Assembly: GCA_029204225.1 (NCBI GenBank)
Contig: CM055108.1
Span: 11,255,782 to 11,319,781 of the forward strand
Length of the DNA: 64,000 nucleotides
Origin: Diphasiastrum complanatum
Lineage: Eukaryota; Streptophyta; Lycopodiopsida; Lycopodiales; Lycopodiaceae
Direction of reading: 5' to 3'
A program made the position numbers and the translations under genes. Shown here piece after piece: positions 1-13,100 of the stretch; position 1 is the stretch's first letter, and each line of letters begins with the position of its first letter. The notes beneath the pieces are model-generated. The model did no database searches, had not been told where the DNA came from, and saw only the letters and a program-made list of their open reading frames with translations.

Positions 1-9
1 CTCTCTCCC

Positions 10-60
10 ACCCTAAACCCTAAACCCCAAACCCAAGCACTCTTAAACCTAAATCCTAAA
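10..60 (+). repeat. Degenerate telomere-type (CCCTAAA) tract
   Basis: About seven imperfect units of CCCTAAA and its variants (CCCCAAA, CCTAAAT, TTAAACC) are visible. This is the plant-type telomere motif on its C-rich strand. The tract is only about 50 bp, decayed, and followed directly by CA/CT microsatellites. It is therefore an interstitial telomere-like sequence, not evidence of a chromosome end. Confidence 0.7.
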
Positions 61-256
61 CTCACACACACACACAGTGCACACACACAATTCCTATCTC
101 TCTCCGTCCCTCTCAGTCTCAGTCTCTTCCTCTCTCTCTCTCTCTCTCTCACACATAGATCACCACACACACAACTGTATGCACACAAATCAACAATGTC
201 TTTTCACACACACACACACACACACACACCTCATCACACACACACACACACAAACA

Positions 257-292
<36 letters not shown>

Positions 293-298
293 GTCTCT

Positions 299-359
<61 letters not shown>

Positions 360-360
360 T
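61..360. repeat. (CA)n and (CT)n microsatellite block
   Basis: Runs of CA and CT dinucleotides fill this stretch, including an uninterrupted CT run of about 50 bases ending near 354. Open frames here read as Ser-Leu or Thr-His repeats and are artefacts of the repeat. Many LINEs in this window end in (CT)n, so this block could be a decayed LINE insertion site. No LINE 3' stem-loop is visible next to it. Confidence 0.85.
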
Positions 361-433
361 TCCGCCCTCTTTCTGCTCTCGGGTTCTGCGGACTGTCCGC
401 AAGGCCCGCGTGCTTTTGTTTTTTTATAAAAAA

Positions 434-594
434 AACGCGTCCGGGGCCCGGACGTGTCTGCGTCCGGACGCTGGACGCGTCCAGCCCAAAAAAACAAAAA
501 ATTAAAAAAAAAGGACGCGTCCGACCCCGCGTCCGGGGGTCGGACGCGGAAGTCAGACGCGGACGCGGGCACTTCGGCCCGGACCCTCATGTCT
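434..594. repeat. GGACGCGTCC palindrome repeat, copy 1
   Basis: A GC-rich patch built of overlapping GGACGCGTCC, GCGTCCGGACGC and related palindromes, split by an A-rich linker near 488-513. Its right half, ending GGACCCTCATGTCT, matches the right half of 44714-44968 almost base for base, so the two are copies of one repeat family. The left ends differ. This copy has no clear target duplication and may be 5' truncated against the upstream CT repeat. It is probably the terminal part of a non-autonomous DNA element. Confidence 0.6.
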
Positions 595-864
595 GATATA
601 GTATATGCTTTGTATGATATACATTTATGCTATAAACAGTATATACAATAATAAAAACTGTTTTTTAGCTGATAACAATGTAAAAAAATTTCGTTTTAGG
701 AAATTTTCAACTATAAAAATCCATCAGAACAAAGACAATTAGAACAATATTACTTGACAAAAATAGGGTCTCTACAGTGTTTAAAAAAAATTCGGACAAT
801 CACCATCAGATCCCCCATAAAATTTCCTGTTCTTTGAAACCCATATTGCAAAAAAAAAAAAAAA

Positions 865-940
865 GAGCGTTCCTGGACAGCGTTCCTGGAAAATCCCAGG
901 AATGCGTTCCGGAATGGGGGGTGCATCTCTGGTGCATTCC
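865..940. repeat. GCGTTCC/GGAATGC palindrome patch
   Basis: Four copies of GCGTTCC or its near reverse complement lie within 60 bases. They are followed by GGGTGCATCTCTG, which resembles the right terminus (GTGCATCTATG) of the hAT-like element at 46188-46833. This suggests the right end of a related, decayed element. No left end or target duplication could be paired with it. Confidence 0.35.
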
Positions 941-1260
941 CTCCCTTTAAATTCATGTGTATATGTTAGTCAAATTTAAAATTTCATCACTTATAATACT
1001 CTATATTAATAATTTGTTTGACAATCCTACAAGTACTTAATGGATAAAATTTTATGTTTTAACATGCTAGCCATATGTTATATAGGATCCAAGAAAGTCA
1101 AACCGATTGGTGACAAGAGGAAGAAGCAAGACAATCCTTGGAAGTGTTTCACCTTTGCAAAAGACCATCATGAAGGATGCTTAGACGAGTCAACCAGAAT
1201 CTAGTAAACAAGGGGAAGCAAGGAAATCAATGATTTGGGAAATCTTTCACCACAATGTGA

Positions 1261-1320
1261 TGATGCGTCATCTCCCGTTTCCTAGGGGGTTTGCGTTTCC
1301 CAAGTGGGAAACGTTTCCCA
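1261..1320. repeat. GGGAAACGTTTCCC palindrome patch
   Basis: A perfect 14-bp palindrome GGGAAACGTTTCCC at 1306-1319, with further GTTTCC/GTTTCCC copies just upstream at 1277-1301. The CpG-centred layout matches the subterminal arrays of the hAT-like elements elsewhere in the window. Element ends could not be defined here. Confidence 0.35.
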
Positions 1321-2718
1321 TTAATAATAATATCAACGTCTTTAACTCACTAAATTCTACAAGACATTAAGTTCATGCAAAGGTAGCATCTATAGACTCC
1401 TTTTGATTATTGCATGCAACAAAATTAAGAAACTCTTAGCAATGTGAACACCTCCACAAGTTCTAGCCTGACACGGATCTAAAGTGCATTCAAAATACAC
1501 CGAACGTCTATCTAGACATGCAACTTTCCAACCCAAACCATAGAGCTCAATTGAAGCTCACCCCCAAGCCTATAAGTTGTTTCGTAACAACATCATAGAT
1601 CAATCCCCTAGACAGTGGCTATGATGTTCCATACCACTATAGCCCATCCCACCAGTAGAGATGCCTTGCCTAAGATTTGATGATCTTTGAGCTCATCCCA
1701 TCGTTCAGGCCTCACTTATACAATGTGTAAAAAGATGCCCAAGTATTGTCTTCAATGTCAGTCCATCCCATATTCCAAAGAATGCTTCTGACATTCGTAA
1801 GTCCACAAGCTTGTCTGTTCCATTCACTCCCTTGAGTCCTTGACCCTACTTATAGCCTTATGTGTAAGGGCCCCCCTTAACTTAAGGTCAAGCATTGACC
1901 ATTTCTTGCTGGCAACTAGCCAGCTAACCCTAGTTAGCCATAAGCTACAATCTAATCCCAATCAGTCAAGGATGTACCACCGTCACAAAGCTTACTTTTG
2001 CAGTTTCAAAATCTATTGCATCACATGCATTCATTTTTTGAGATGGTTCGCATTGAGGCAAAGAATTTGAGCTTCAAATCAAACTCCCAGATCATCGGAC
2101 ACTTGCATGATGGCATAAATCACATTTGGCCCTTAAAGTACATAAGTGAATTATACGTCTAGAGGAGCTTCTTGGAATGAACTCTAAAGATTGGCAACTG
2201 ACCCGCATCACGTGAACTATCATCTAAGACCAAGCATAGAAGTCCCCCTATACACAAGTTCTCAATGCCTGTTCTTGTTATTGAAATTGTGAGCTCCTTC
2301 AAGGGAGAACTTATAGGACGGGTTAATTGTGCGCGGGCATGCAAGGCAGTTCAATTTTTATCACTCTTTAGATCTTAGTTGGAGATTGATATTTCAAAGT
2401 TTACTGCTCTGTTGTACTATTGTTTCATGATTCTCTATATACTGTTCATAAGTAGTAAATATGAAGCTGCATTGATGAATGAATCTATTTTACCAGCCAA
2501 CAATGAAAGAAACAGCAGTTTCTTGCAGAAAAACAAAAAGATCCAGAGAGTTAACCATGCATTACATGATGATATGTAAATAAAAAGCCCCCAAGCTATG
2601 CTTTACCATCACCTTAACATTGCAGCTCTTCTTGAGATTACACACTTCAATGTAATAGTGAAGATGAACAGCCGACTTTTTAGTTAGCAACAACCTGTCT
2701 ATTTAAGAAAATACATAC

Positions 2719-2841
2719 TTTGGACCAGTTGGACCATATCCAAGTTCTCCATGCACTGCGGTGCCCCAACTTATACATGATTCCTCTGCAGCAGCTACAG
2801 ACGATGTATTTCCACAATCCATGCTTCTTATCGACCAACCA
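2719..2841 (-). CDS. RCC1-repeat gene, exon K (most 3' seen)
   Basis: A 123-nt exon from acceptor CTTTGTAG to donor GTATGT. It encodes GWSIRSMDCGNTSSVAAAEE and then SCISWGTAVHGELGYGPTGP, the penultimate blade. It ends within a codon (AA/-), so at least one further exon must lie to the left; none was recognised in the window. Confidence 0.88.
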
Positions 2842-5800
2842 CTACAAAGTTCAAAGTACACGAAATGATTAGATTTGAATGAAAAATCACCTAGTATCTA
2901 GGGTGCTTCACAAATCATCTGAAACACAGCATACTATTACCCTCAGAGAAACTGGGCAGGGGCCATCCAGGTATATGCGAATTTTGGCATCCGAACGTTG
3001 GCATCTTCACTAAAATGGAAAGGGTTTGGGACTATGCACACACAGAAAACATTGAAAACAAGAAAACCATAACCAGATACATGAGACGAGACATGAAACA
3101 TTCAAATTGGGTCACAACACGGGTGCTGGTCCTGATATATTGAGGTCAAGCGCAGTAAATTTTCTGCAGCTGCATCACTAGTACTGATACAAGAAAGATT
3201 TCAAATGCACCATAATACGGGGAAAGCAAATCGTATGAAAAGGATAGGCTATGTCTCGATGCCAAAAGGGCAACATCAGACTACCGAAATTATTATATGT
3301 ACTGAATTATGTGTTGATAACTAGCTACTTCTCCTTCACCTGAGATCCAATACTGGCTTTGGATACATCCAGTTGTCTCCGGTAGCTTTTACACGTCCCC
3401 ACATATACAGCTGCCCGCCACCTGAGCACGAAAACTTCCAATTGAGTGCTGCTATTTTATTGTTTAGATCAAAATGCACTTTGGAAGTACTCATCTTGAC
3501 AAAAGAAGTGATGGGCCCAAAAGGAACCTTGTTCATCACAATTCCAATTAGAAGGATATTTAATAAGATTAACCTTGAAGTGAGCTATTATATTTCATTT
3601 CACTTTTCCAAAAAACAGAGAGCTCTTCAAGCAGACTACAGGGGGGAGAGCATGCATTAACTAAAGTCTGTAGCTTAAAAAATACAGACTCTAGTTAGTG
3701 CAAAAGATGGGATTCACCATGGAACTGGGGACAGGTCCTATAGAAGGCAGCCTAGAGGGGGTTAGAGAGAGAATGCAATCAAAAGGGGCAATAGATCAAA
3801 TTGAAAAAAGAAGTGAAAAAAAAACTGCATCAAAATAATCAAAATATATCTAATCTCTGACTTTGCTGAAGTTTTCTTCAGATGCATTATACGATGATGG
3901 ATAAATTGCACAAAAAAGCAGAAAAGCACCATCATCTGCAACCTCATCACCTGCAGTACAGGCGGAGTAGGCAGAACCAGCAGCAACCACTGCTGAGGGA
4001 GGCAGCACATTGTTCCGCTGAAAGGTTTCAATTAATCGTGGAGTCCACTCATCCTTTTGTTCCTTGTGTCCCAGCCTGGAAAGTACCACTCATATTCAGA
4101 TTGGAAGTGAAACCAGCAGCAGTCAAGCAAATGCAAAGCACAGTACAGTAAAGCTTTTGCTCTGCACTCTAACTACACAGCAGCAGGTATTTACAACAAA
4201 TGAGCAGCAGGAAATCCAAGCACCAGAACTTTCGTACCTTCCATGACCTCCAAAGCCCCATCTGCAAAAGCCCAAGAACACTTTATCACAAGACTTCACG
4301 AACTTGCATCACAAAGGTTGAGCAGCTTTAGCCAAATGGCATACATTGATGTCCTTAGATTGCCAGACCACCCTTTATGGGGAAAGAATGTAGTATGGAA
4401 ATTGCCTTGTCTAAAGAAGTTTGAAGATCTGGCACTAAGCTCTATTCACCATTACAGTGAAGCATTATAAGACCTTGCTTTACTTTCTCAAGAAAAGCTT
4501 AACCTGCAAATCTCTCAAACTACCAAAAGCCTTGATAGACCAATAAGATTGGTGCTTGTACAGAGTTAAATTGAACTTCAACATCTAGAAAGAGCAATGC
4601 CCATACGTGTAAACAAAGCCATTTGAGTCCACAGCAACTGCAACCAAAAGTCCCAGATTGTTCAACTCCAAACATGCACATGCAAGAAAGTCCGACAATA
4701 AGAATCAGACACACAATGCAATACATAAATCTAGACCATCATAATGTTGAGCCTGACATTTCATTTAAGCACTAAGAAAAATGCTCATGCTTAAAATTTC
4801 AGAAAGTTCAGAAATTTATGTCGTAGTAAATCCAAATGTCCTAAAAACATAATGCTTCAACTTAACACATTTATTGCATTGATTAAACATCAGAGATCTT
4901 AGAAATTTCAAAACTAGATCGTGGAACAAAGTTAAAACAGCTCAAAACAGTCCAAATATTATGGTGAATAATGGCTATAAGTACAACAACATCATCGACC
5001 TCGGGGAGCACAATCCCTGATTGCCTACATATATTCATTTAGAAAACTGTAGGTAAACTTTCTGATTTTGTATCGAGAAAGCCTCTGACCAGAATGATTG
5101 TTTCCACAGGCAACCTTGGTGACAGTTTTCCCTGTAAATGCAGCAATAGCTCGAGGACGAGGTTGAGCTTCATAAACAAGCCTTACAGAACTTTCTTTTG
5201 CATTATACTGCAGCAAAATCACTTCAGTAAAAATCTCCTAAAAAATCTCCTAAATACTTACTTTGCTGCAGACAGCAATTCCAACGTTCTTTTACCAAAA
5301 ATTACTGAAAAATGTAAAAATACCTCATTATCTGTTCCATGACCAAGCTGGCCATATTGAGGCAATCCAGCGGATCTGAGGAAAAGAAAACAAGAAAATA
5401 ACAGCTTCAATCTGATATGGAAATAAAGATATCATAAATAACACTCCACCTGCACTCACAATTTACATCGATGTTATTGATATTGAAATGAGACCAACCA
5501 ATCCTTGTGTCTACCATGAAGAATATATAGTACATATAACAAGTTACTATGTTCATGGGACATGAATCTCACAGGATGTTTCTTCAGAAATCCAAGCATT
5601 GCTACTTAATATCAATGCCCAGCTAGGTGAAAAGTAGAAAGAACCTACAGAATTGATGCTCCTGAAGCTGAAGATAGCCAGACTGTGAAGTCAGCACCAC
5701 AAACAGCATGAGTGGCTTCTGCTACAAGGCACTTCACAGGCAATTTCTCTGCCTCTGTGGTTTATTTCACAAACAACATCAGAAAGGCTGTTGGGAGAAT

Positions 5801-8800
5801 GCAAAGCAGATTCAAGCTCAAGCAACAAAAGAAATCAACAAAATAGCTAACTAAACCTAAGTTACATTGGAACGACGTTCCATGGGCAGAGCATTCCAGA
5901 ACATCGGAACACTGCGAGGAGAAATTTTGGAATTTTTTTTTGAATTGCTGCTGAACCTAAATGTGGGGCACATTTTGTATTGGAGCTTCTTACATACTTT
6001 GTATTGCACACTTGTTGTGGAGAGAAATGTATGTGTGAGCACTCTATGTCAAGGTAGCGATCTATGGAAGGTTGGAGATGGAGTGAGTGTGTGGAGAGCA
6101 AGCAAGCACCTTCTTGAAGCCCTTTCCCACCATATTCTTTTCTTTGTTTTGTTTGGAGGCTATAGTGCCTCATTTTGAGCAATTATTGTTGCTAGGATTG
6201 GCTGTAGTGTTGCTAGGAGAGAGTGTATGTTTCCAAGCCTCTTTTGGTTATAGGTGGTCAGCACAAGCATTCAAGTGGTTGATGCGCATGAGGCCCTCTT
6301 TGCATACTTGTTTGTAGGTTTAGGGTTTAGGGTGCATCTATTGGCATTACGAGTTAGTGTTTGGCAGCTTAAGAGGAGTGCTAGCTTCTTTTTTTTCCAC
6401 ATACCCACTTTACATTGAGTTTTTGACCTTTCTCTTAGGGTCTCTATAGCCATACCTGTGGTGGGACGAGGCATATGGGCGGACATTTATCTTTTGGAGG
6501 GAGACATAGTGGTTTTTGCAAGGACGGGGGCTCACAAATGGCGGTGTCTCTATTGTGGTGATACCTATTGCAGCACGACGACAAGGATCAAGTTGCATTT
6601 GCTTGGTCTGACTAGGCGCAATGGGAGATCCATGGACATTGCCCAGTGTATGGCAGTTCCTACACCAACGCAAGAGCATCTACTAAGCACATATGGAGGA
6701 GTAATAGCCATCAAGGATTTCATTGGCATAGACAACGCGAGCACAGCCTCCATCAGGAGCAATAGCAAGGCCATCTACAAGAGAGGCATTTCCATCACGG
6801 GTGCCAGTTGGGGGAGGGCCTATCGAGTGTAGTGGCCTAAGTTTAGTAGAGAGGCGATAGCTCTTGGGACAGCTACGGGACGTGCTGGAGAGAGACCACA
6901 GCGTGGAGCAGCATGAGACAGCCACTAGACTTACATGCTGATTTTTTTATACTAGCTACCTTGGCCGACACCACCATCTTCCATGACATGATGGGGAGGA
7001 TTGCAGCTTGTGATGCCACTTGGAAACCCCCAACACCGGAGGCTCTGCGTACTCGCCATTTGAGAGAGAAGCATGCATGCATCACAAGAGCTCCATCCCA
7101 TACAACATGCCTAGGCCACATATGGTTGCTCTGTTCTATCGAATGGGTGGATTAATAATAGGCATAGGCCTATTATCAACATCTTAGTTCCATGCATGTT
7201 AAGCCCTGTATTTCTCGAGGGTGTTGATGCTTCCCAAGCTTGCGTTGTTGAGTCGGGAGAGTTTATTTATGACCATACATGTGTAGAGTTATTGAGGTGG
7301 GGGCACAGCATGTAATTGTGTGGCCATGGGCGAGCTTTTAGAGAGAGACTATCCTGCCATTGTGTGGACCTTATGTGCAACACACTGCATCGATCTTTTG
7401 ATGCACAAAATAGGAGGCCTCCACTAGGTTTCCACCATAATATCCAGTACCATCCTCCTGGTCACATTTGTGATCGAGAAGAAGATGGCCCTTGCCAAGT
7501 TCAAGACATATAGCCCACTGGATCTAAAGAAGCTAGCACCCACATGCTTTGCGTACCACTTTGTTGGGTTGGAGCGATTGATTCGAGTTTGATCTACATT
7601 GCGCCAGATGGTAACCAACCCTAAGTTCACAAAATGGCATCGTAACAGCAAGCCGACTAGACTCAGGTTCTAGAGGATCGTCTTTGGAGATGATTTCTAG
7701 CGACGGACTGAGCAGTTAGTTCAGGTCTTGTAGCCAATGTACCATGTGCTGAGGTTGGTGGATTGAGAGGGTTCTACACTAGACCTCATTTTTATGGACA
7801 AGCCTTAATGACTGGTTTTTTTATGAGTGCAAGTAAGCTCTTTTCTAATCTATTTTGTGTTTTTAATTTGTGAAAGTGATATAGCATTGTTGAGTTATTG
7901 TTCTCTAGAATGAAATGATTACTTTTTTGGTTTTTATACGATGGCAGTTATTTGAGTGAAGTGGCTTGACAGGTGGAATTTCTTCCACAAGCCCATCTAC
8001 GGAGTAGGCTATTGGAGGCATACGCACAAACGCCGAACTTCGCCCTATGTAGGCTATTGGAGGCACACGCACAAACGCCGAGCTTGTGGATGGTTGTAGG
8101 ACATACACGTAGAACGTGGGTTTTTCCCCAACAACGCTATCGAGCCCATCTTGTTTTCTGCACTCATGTAATCTTAAACACTTTTTGTGTGCTTTTGACT
8201 CTTCGTTGCTTTCTAGAATCTAACAATGTCCCTTGTCTTTGTGCCGGTCAATGGCCCCTTGTTGCACAAGATATAGAGACAAATGTTGGATTTTGAGCCC
8301 AGACAAGATATTTCATTCGATCTCAAGGTGAGTATGACGAGTTTTTATAGAACTGCTCACATGGTGGGGTGTAGTGGGTAATCCACTCCATTATCACCCA
8401 GATTCCTATTGTTCGTAGGATCACTGATATGAGGAGACACACTGCATAGACAACCTCTTAGACGACGTCATCAACACACATTACGTCCACCTATAGTCCC
8501 CATTACATCTTTCTTCAGTGGCATGTTTATTTTAGTAGCTACACTTCATATATGTTTTCCTTACTGTTATCGGAAACGTTTTACACGCTCCTAATTGCAC
8601 CACACACTTGATATGTTCTTTTTTGTCTTGTAGGCCTTTTGGCATGGAAAAGACATTAATAAAGCTTTTTGTCTCTCTCTCTTATTGGCAGCATTAGACT
8701 TTTAGACCTACTTTATGTTCATAGTATAGTATATTGGCATTTCATTTCTTTTCTGTTACGGAGACGTTTCATAAGCTCCCATTATACCACGCACTTGAAA

Positions 8801-10120
8801 TGTACTTTTTTTCGTCTTCTATGCCTATTGGCATGAAAAAGACATTAATAAAATCACTGCTCCATGCGCTACAGCCACCATCGCCCTCTAGCCTAGCTGC
8901 TATCCAGATCCCACGTTGCTTGCTGCCTTGCAGAAGGTTCACTAGAGAAGCTATGGCCAAGAACAGGAAAGGGAACAAGTGCATGGATCGGCAGGTATCA
9001 CCTGCCCCCGCTCTTCAACCTTCACTTCAGCTGCACCTTCCGCACCTCCATCTATGACTGGTTCTGATTTGCCTTATGCTATTCCTCTCTCTCCCACCTC
9101 TATTTTGTCTAATATTGAGCCTGCTATTGCTCTTCCCGTTACTCCATCTCAAGAAGCGCTTCCATCAACCTCTTCAATGCTTTTTGCATTCAGTGAAGAG
9201 TTTATAAGGGTCTTCAGAGTTTTTCCAATCACCGGAAAGAAATGGATTCCCATCGAGATGATCCTATCAGTGCAAGCACACCTTCAGCAGGTTGTTTCAT
9301 CCATTACAACTCAAGTAGGAAATTACAGCCATCAAATGTGCAGTACCCTCCCAAGTAGCTACTTCAACTATGATTCAGGACCTCGAAAGTAAAGTGGAGC
9401 AGCATCTTACATCTGTCCAATCTTGGGCAGATATTCTCAAAGGTCCAGGTAAATCGGCAAATGCACCAGTTTATTTCATTTCTGCTACGCAAACTGAGAG
9501 CCAGTTGCGCGAGCAAAAGGCTTCAATGTCCGTGTCAGAGGTATCCCGGATTCTCAAGATGCTCTTACTGAAGCCAAAATTTTTTTGGAAGCTACTCTCC
9601 ATCATCACGACAAAGCTTTGGACTCAGCCTGGCGTACCAAGAAAGATGCTAATACCCTTGTCTTGCGCTTCACCTCCTTGGAATCACGACGGGAGGTACT
9701 GCAACAAAGACACAAACTAAAAGATACCAAGATTTTCCTGGATGAAGACCTCACTTTTGTACAAGTGATGGAAAGAAAAGAGGCTCTGCAAAAAGCGAGA
9801 GACACAGGGACACATCTGATTTATAAGACTGTAAAATCCGTTTTGTTGAAGCTAAGCATTTAGTGGAAACAAAATAGATGATTTTAAAGTTGGAGTTAGA
9901 ATAGAGTTGAGTTTGAGTTTGAGTTTAATATCCAGTTGACCTTGTAAATGGTTGCGTTTTCGCACCATATATTCCTGGACTATTGCATAGTGGTTAGCTA
10001 TAGCTTAGTTTTCTTATCTGGTTGACGATACTGTTCCGTCTTGTTTCCATCATACTTGGATGTATTGTTTTTGTCATATATGCCTTTGGGCATGGAAAAG
10101 ACGTTAATACTTCTTCTTCT

Positions 10121-10189
<69 letters not shown>

Positions 10190-13100
10190 GATCAACACTA
10201 AGTAGGCCGCAACCTCGGAATCGACCACCACCATGATACGGGCGCTTGAGAGTAAAATTGAGCAGCATGAAGATTCATGGGCAGCAATCTTGAAGAAAGG
10301 CACCGCGCCTACCGCCCCCATTTCCTCAGTCATCTCAGCCACCATATTGGAAGAGCGGTCACGGGAGCAGAAGGCCCATAACATTAGGGTTGGCGAGATA
10401 CCGGACACACAAGATGCCATTGCCGAAGCTACGAGATTCCTCGAGACCACTCTAGGACATATGACAGATGGGCTAGATACAGCTTGGAGGACCACCAAAG
10501 ATGCAGCTACATTCATTACCCGTTTCACTTCCCTGAAGAGTCACCGAGATGCTTTGCAATGCAGAGCTAAGCTATGTGGCACCACTATCTATATGGATGA
10601 CGACCTCACATATATCCAGGTAGAGGAGAGGCGTAAGGCCTTTCAGGCAGCCCGTGAGTCTGGCAGACGAGTCATTTATCGAGATGGACGAGTGCGCTTT
10701 CTTGATAGAGCTCCTAGCAGATCACAGTGCTAGGGATTTGGGGTGCCCGGGTCTGGGAGCACCTCGGGGCCCCATCCACACCACCTTCGGATTGGAGTGT
10801 GGAATTGTGCTGGCATACACTCATCTTCTACGGCAGGAGATCTTGTTGATTTTATCACAGGCAGAGACATATTATTCTTTATGGAGACACACGAGAGCCC
10901 GAAGCGAGGACTTCCTTCTTTTCCTAGAAATAGATGGGACTCAGTATTCTGACGAGCGACTAGATCTGCCAGTGGCCGTGGTTCAAGTAAGGTCGCCTGC
11001 TTATACAAAGAGACTCTTCATTCGAGTATTGACTTCATCCGCCATGACGAGCAGCCCGCTACATATGGACTCGCATCGTGGGTCAGGATATTGGTTTGGA
11101 TAGCGATCTTTTCATTGCAGCATGTTACTTTCCACCAGAGTCCTTGTCTTTTGCTAAGGGTATTGGATCTCCATATCAAGACCTTTCACCAGATATTATT
11201 AGATTCAAAGCGGGGGCATATTCTCCTCACAAGGGATTTTAATGCCCGGACATCTTCAAGACAGACAGAGTTCTTCGACACCACTGATCAGCTGCGTGTT
11301 CATGCCCTTGATAGTGATACGCTTGGAGTTACCAGGACCTCCGCGGATAGCTTGGGACCTACTACTTCATATGGTGAGCACTTACTACAGTTTGGAGAGG
11401 CACACACAGTTATACATGCCACCCTCACAGTGGAGGACATAGTGTCATTGACTATCTCATGGGGTCACCATCCTTTATACCCACACTCTGACTTCCACGT
11501 TTCCCCCACCACCCTTTCTGATCACTCATTTCTCTCCTTCGATATTGGCCACCTTCCACCCACTCATTCCCATCATCCTGGTGCACTAACATTATCCACC
11601 CCATCCATAAGAATGGTGACCCCATGATTCCAAGTAACTACCGCAACATCATGATTGGGCATGTCCTGACGAAACTATATGGTACTATACTACAGCCTGT
11701 TGTGAGCACAGAGGCGGACACTAGGAGACTACATGCCATGGGTCAGGTAGGTTTTCGAGCCCACTACTCTATTGAAGACCACATCTTCACATTGCGAGCC
11801 TTGATTGAGTAGGCTACGCACAGGAGAGAGAGGGTTTACTGTTGTTGTGATTGCACTTTATGAGCGTTACCTGGGATGTTTCCGGCATAGCAGTGGCATA
11901 TCCGATCACATTTGGAGCACTATTGGGGTGAAGCACCGTTGCTCCCTCTCACCAGTCCACTTTGGCTTGTATATTGATGAGTTGGAGCGAGTCATTACAC
12001 AGTGTGGTGGTGCTGGTTGCAGGCTTGGGGACATCTTGATTGTTATCCTCCTTTATGTCGATGATGTGGTATTGGTCTCACATACCAGAGAGGGTCTACA
12101 ACGACAGTTGGACTGCTTGCATGAGTTTTGCACCAGATGGGGCCTAGGGGTGGAATTGGGAAGACCAAGGTTATGGTCTTCAACACTTCACGAGCATTCA
12201 TGCAGCGACAGGAACTTACTTTGGGTGGACAGGTTTTAGAGGTGGTCCCTTCCTACACATACATGGGGATCCTTTTCTCAGGTCCTATTTTTAGCATGAG
12301 ACAGTCTGCCACCACTCGACTGGGGAGGGGCATGCCTCCCTTGTTTAGCTAGAGCGATTTTGTTTCCGGAAGTCCATCCAAGATGCTCGCAGTAAGTGTC
12401 GCCTCTTTGATACTATTGTCACCCCCATGGCTCTATTAACAGCTTCAGAATTCCGAATCACTGATTACAATTTACGATCACCAGCCTGTGGGCGAATGAT
12501 GACCCTCTGAGATAGCCGTAGATGGAGCTACAGGTATCATCAATGAGTCAGGTGCTCGCGCACAACCTGCGATCCCAAAACCACGTAGACACAATAGGTG
12601 TGCCTTTATTCTAGTGGGGCCACCTGTGTAGTCCTTGCCACAATACTTGCAAGCCCACCTCTTAGTGCCTGAGGTGCCATAATTAAAAGCAACTGTCACA
12701 TGATCCCACAAGGGATCCTTCTCTCTCGGCATGGTATCTACTATCTAGATTCTAGTCTCTCTCCCCCTCCTAAATTCTGATTTTTCACTCACACACACCT
12801 AAAGGCTAACTCTCCCTCGGACCTCCCTCCACACACACACACACCCCTAAGTCTACCTCCCTCTCTCTCAAAGACTCAAACACACTCATTTAACTTAAGA
12901 ATCTATTCACACACACACAAAACACACACACACAGTTGAAATTCCGATAGAATCTAGTGCAGTATGCAGATCACATCACACAATCACCATAGCCACTCCT
13001 CACAAGCTCTCATAGATGGCACAACAAAAGTTAATAGATTACAAAGAAACACTGTACATATAGAGTATTCACAATCTGCATGAAAAGGCAGGTGTCCTAA

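Larger units (their letters stand above)
595..2718. other. Non-coding; probable intron or 3' part of the RCC1-repeat gene
   Basis: No convincing coding exon was found on either strand. The last visible exon of the minus-strand RCC1-repeat gene ends at 2719 with a GT donor, so this stretch should begin its next intron. The expected C-terminal exon (final propeller blade) was searched for here and not seen. AT-rich sequence and two small palindrome patches, listed separately, are the only structures noticed. Confidence 0.5.
8954..10184 (+). mobile_element. ORF1-only LINE (LINE 1)
   Basis: An ORF1 body (8954-9861) is followed after only about 220 bp by the conserved LINE 3' hairpin (10080-10093), CATTAAT-like tail and (CTT)n(CT)n (10112-10184). 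No endonuclease or reverse transcriptase sequence lies between. The arrangement resembles mammalian HAL1 elements, which carry only ORF1 and move using another LINE's machinery. It could equally be an ordinary LINE with a large internal deletion. Confidence 0.6.
10186..12460 (+). mobile_element. LINE 2 (ORF1 plus ORF2, truncated both ends)
   Basis: A non-LTR retrotransposon whose 5' end lies within ORF1 immediately after a (CT)n run, and whose 3' end stops within the reverse transcriptase next to an inverted hAT fragment at 12478. It contains ORF1, an in-frame UAG with a downstream hairpin, a decayed endonuclease and a reverse transcriptase with YVDD. It is a close relative of LINE 3. Confidence 0.8.

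Noticed and set aside
10-60. Telomere repeat as a sign of a chromosome end
   Set aside because: Only about seven degenerate units, internal to other repeats, and the host gene apparently continues to the left.
77-596. Overlapping ORFs on both strands rich in Ser-Leu, Thr-His or Arg-Glu
   Set aside because: They are translations of CT, CA and GA microsatellites and show no domain or codon bias beyond the repeat.
2159-2344. Minus-strand ORF as the missing last exon of the RCC1-repeat gene
   Set aside because: The sequence has no RCC1 motif (no GxxH or SWG-type strand) and no suitable splice acceptor phase.
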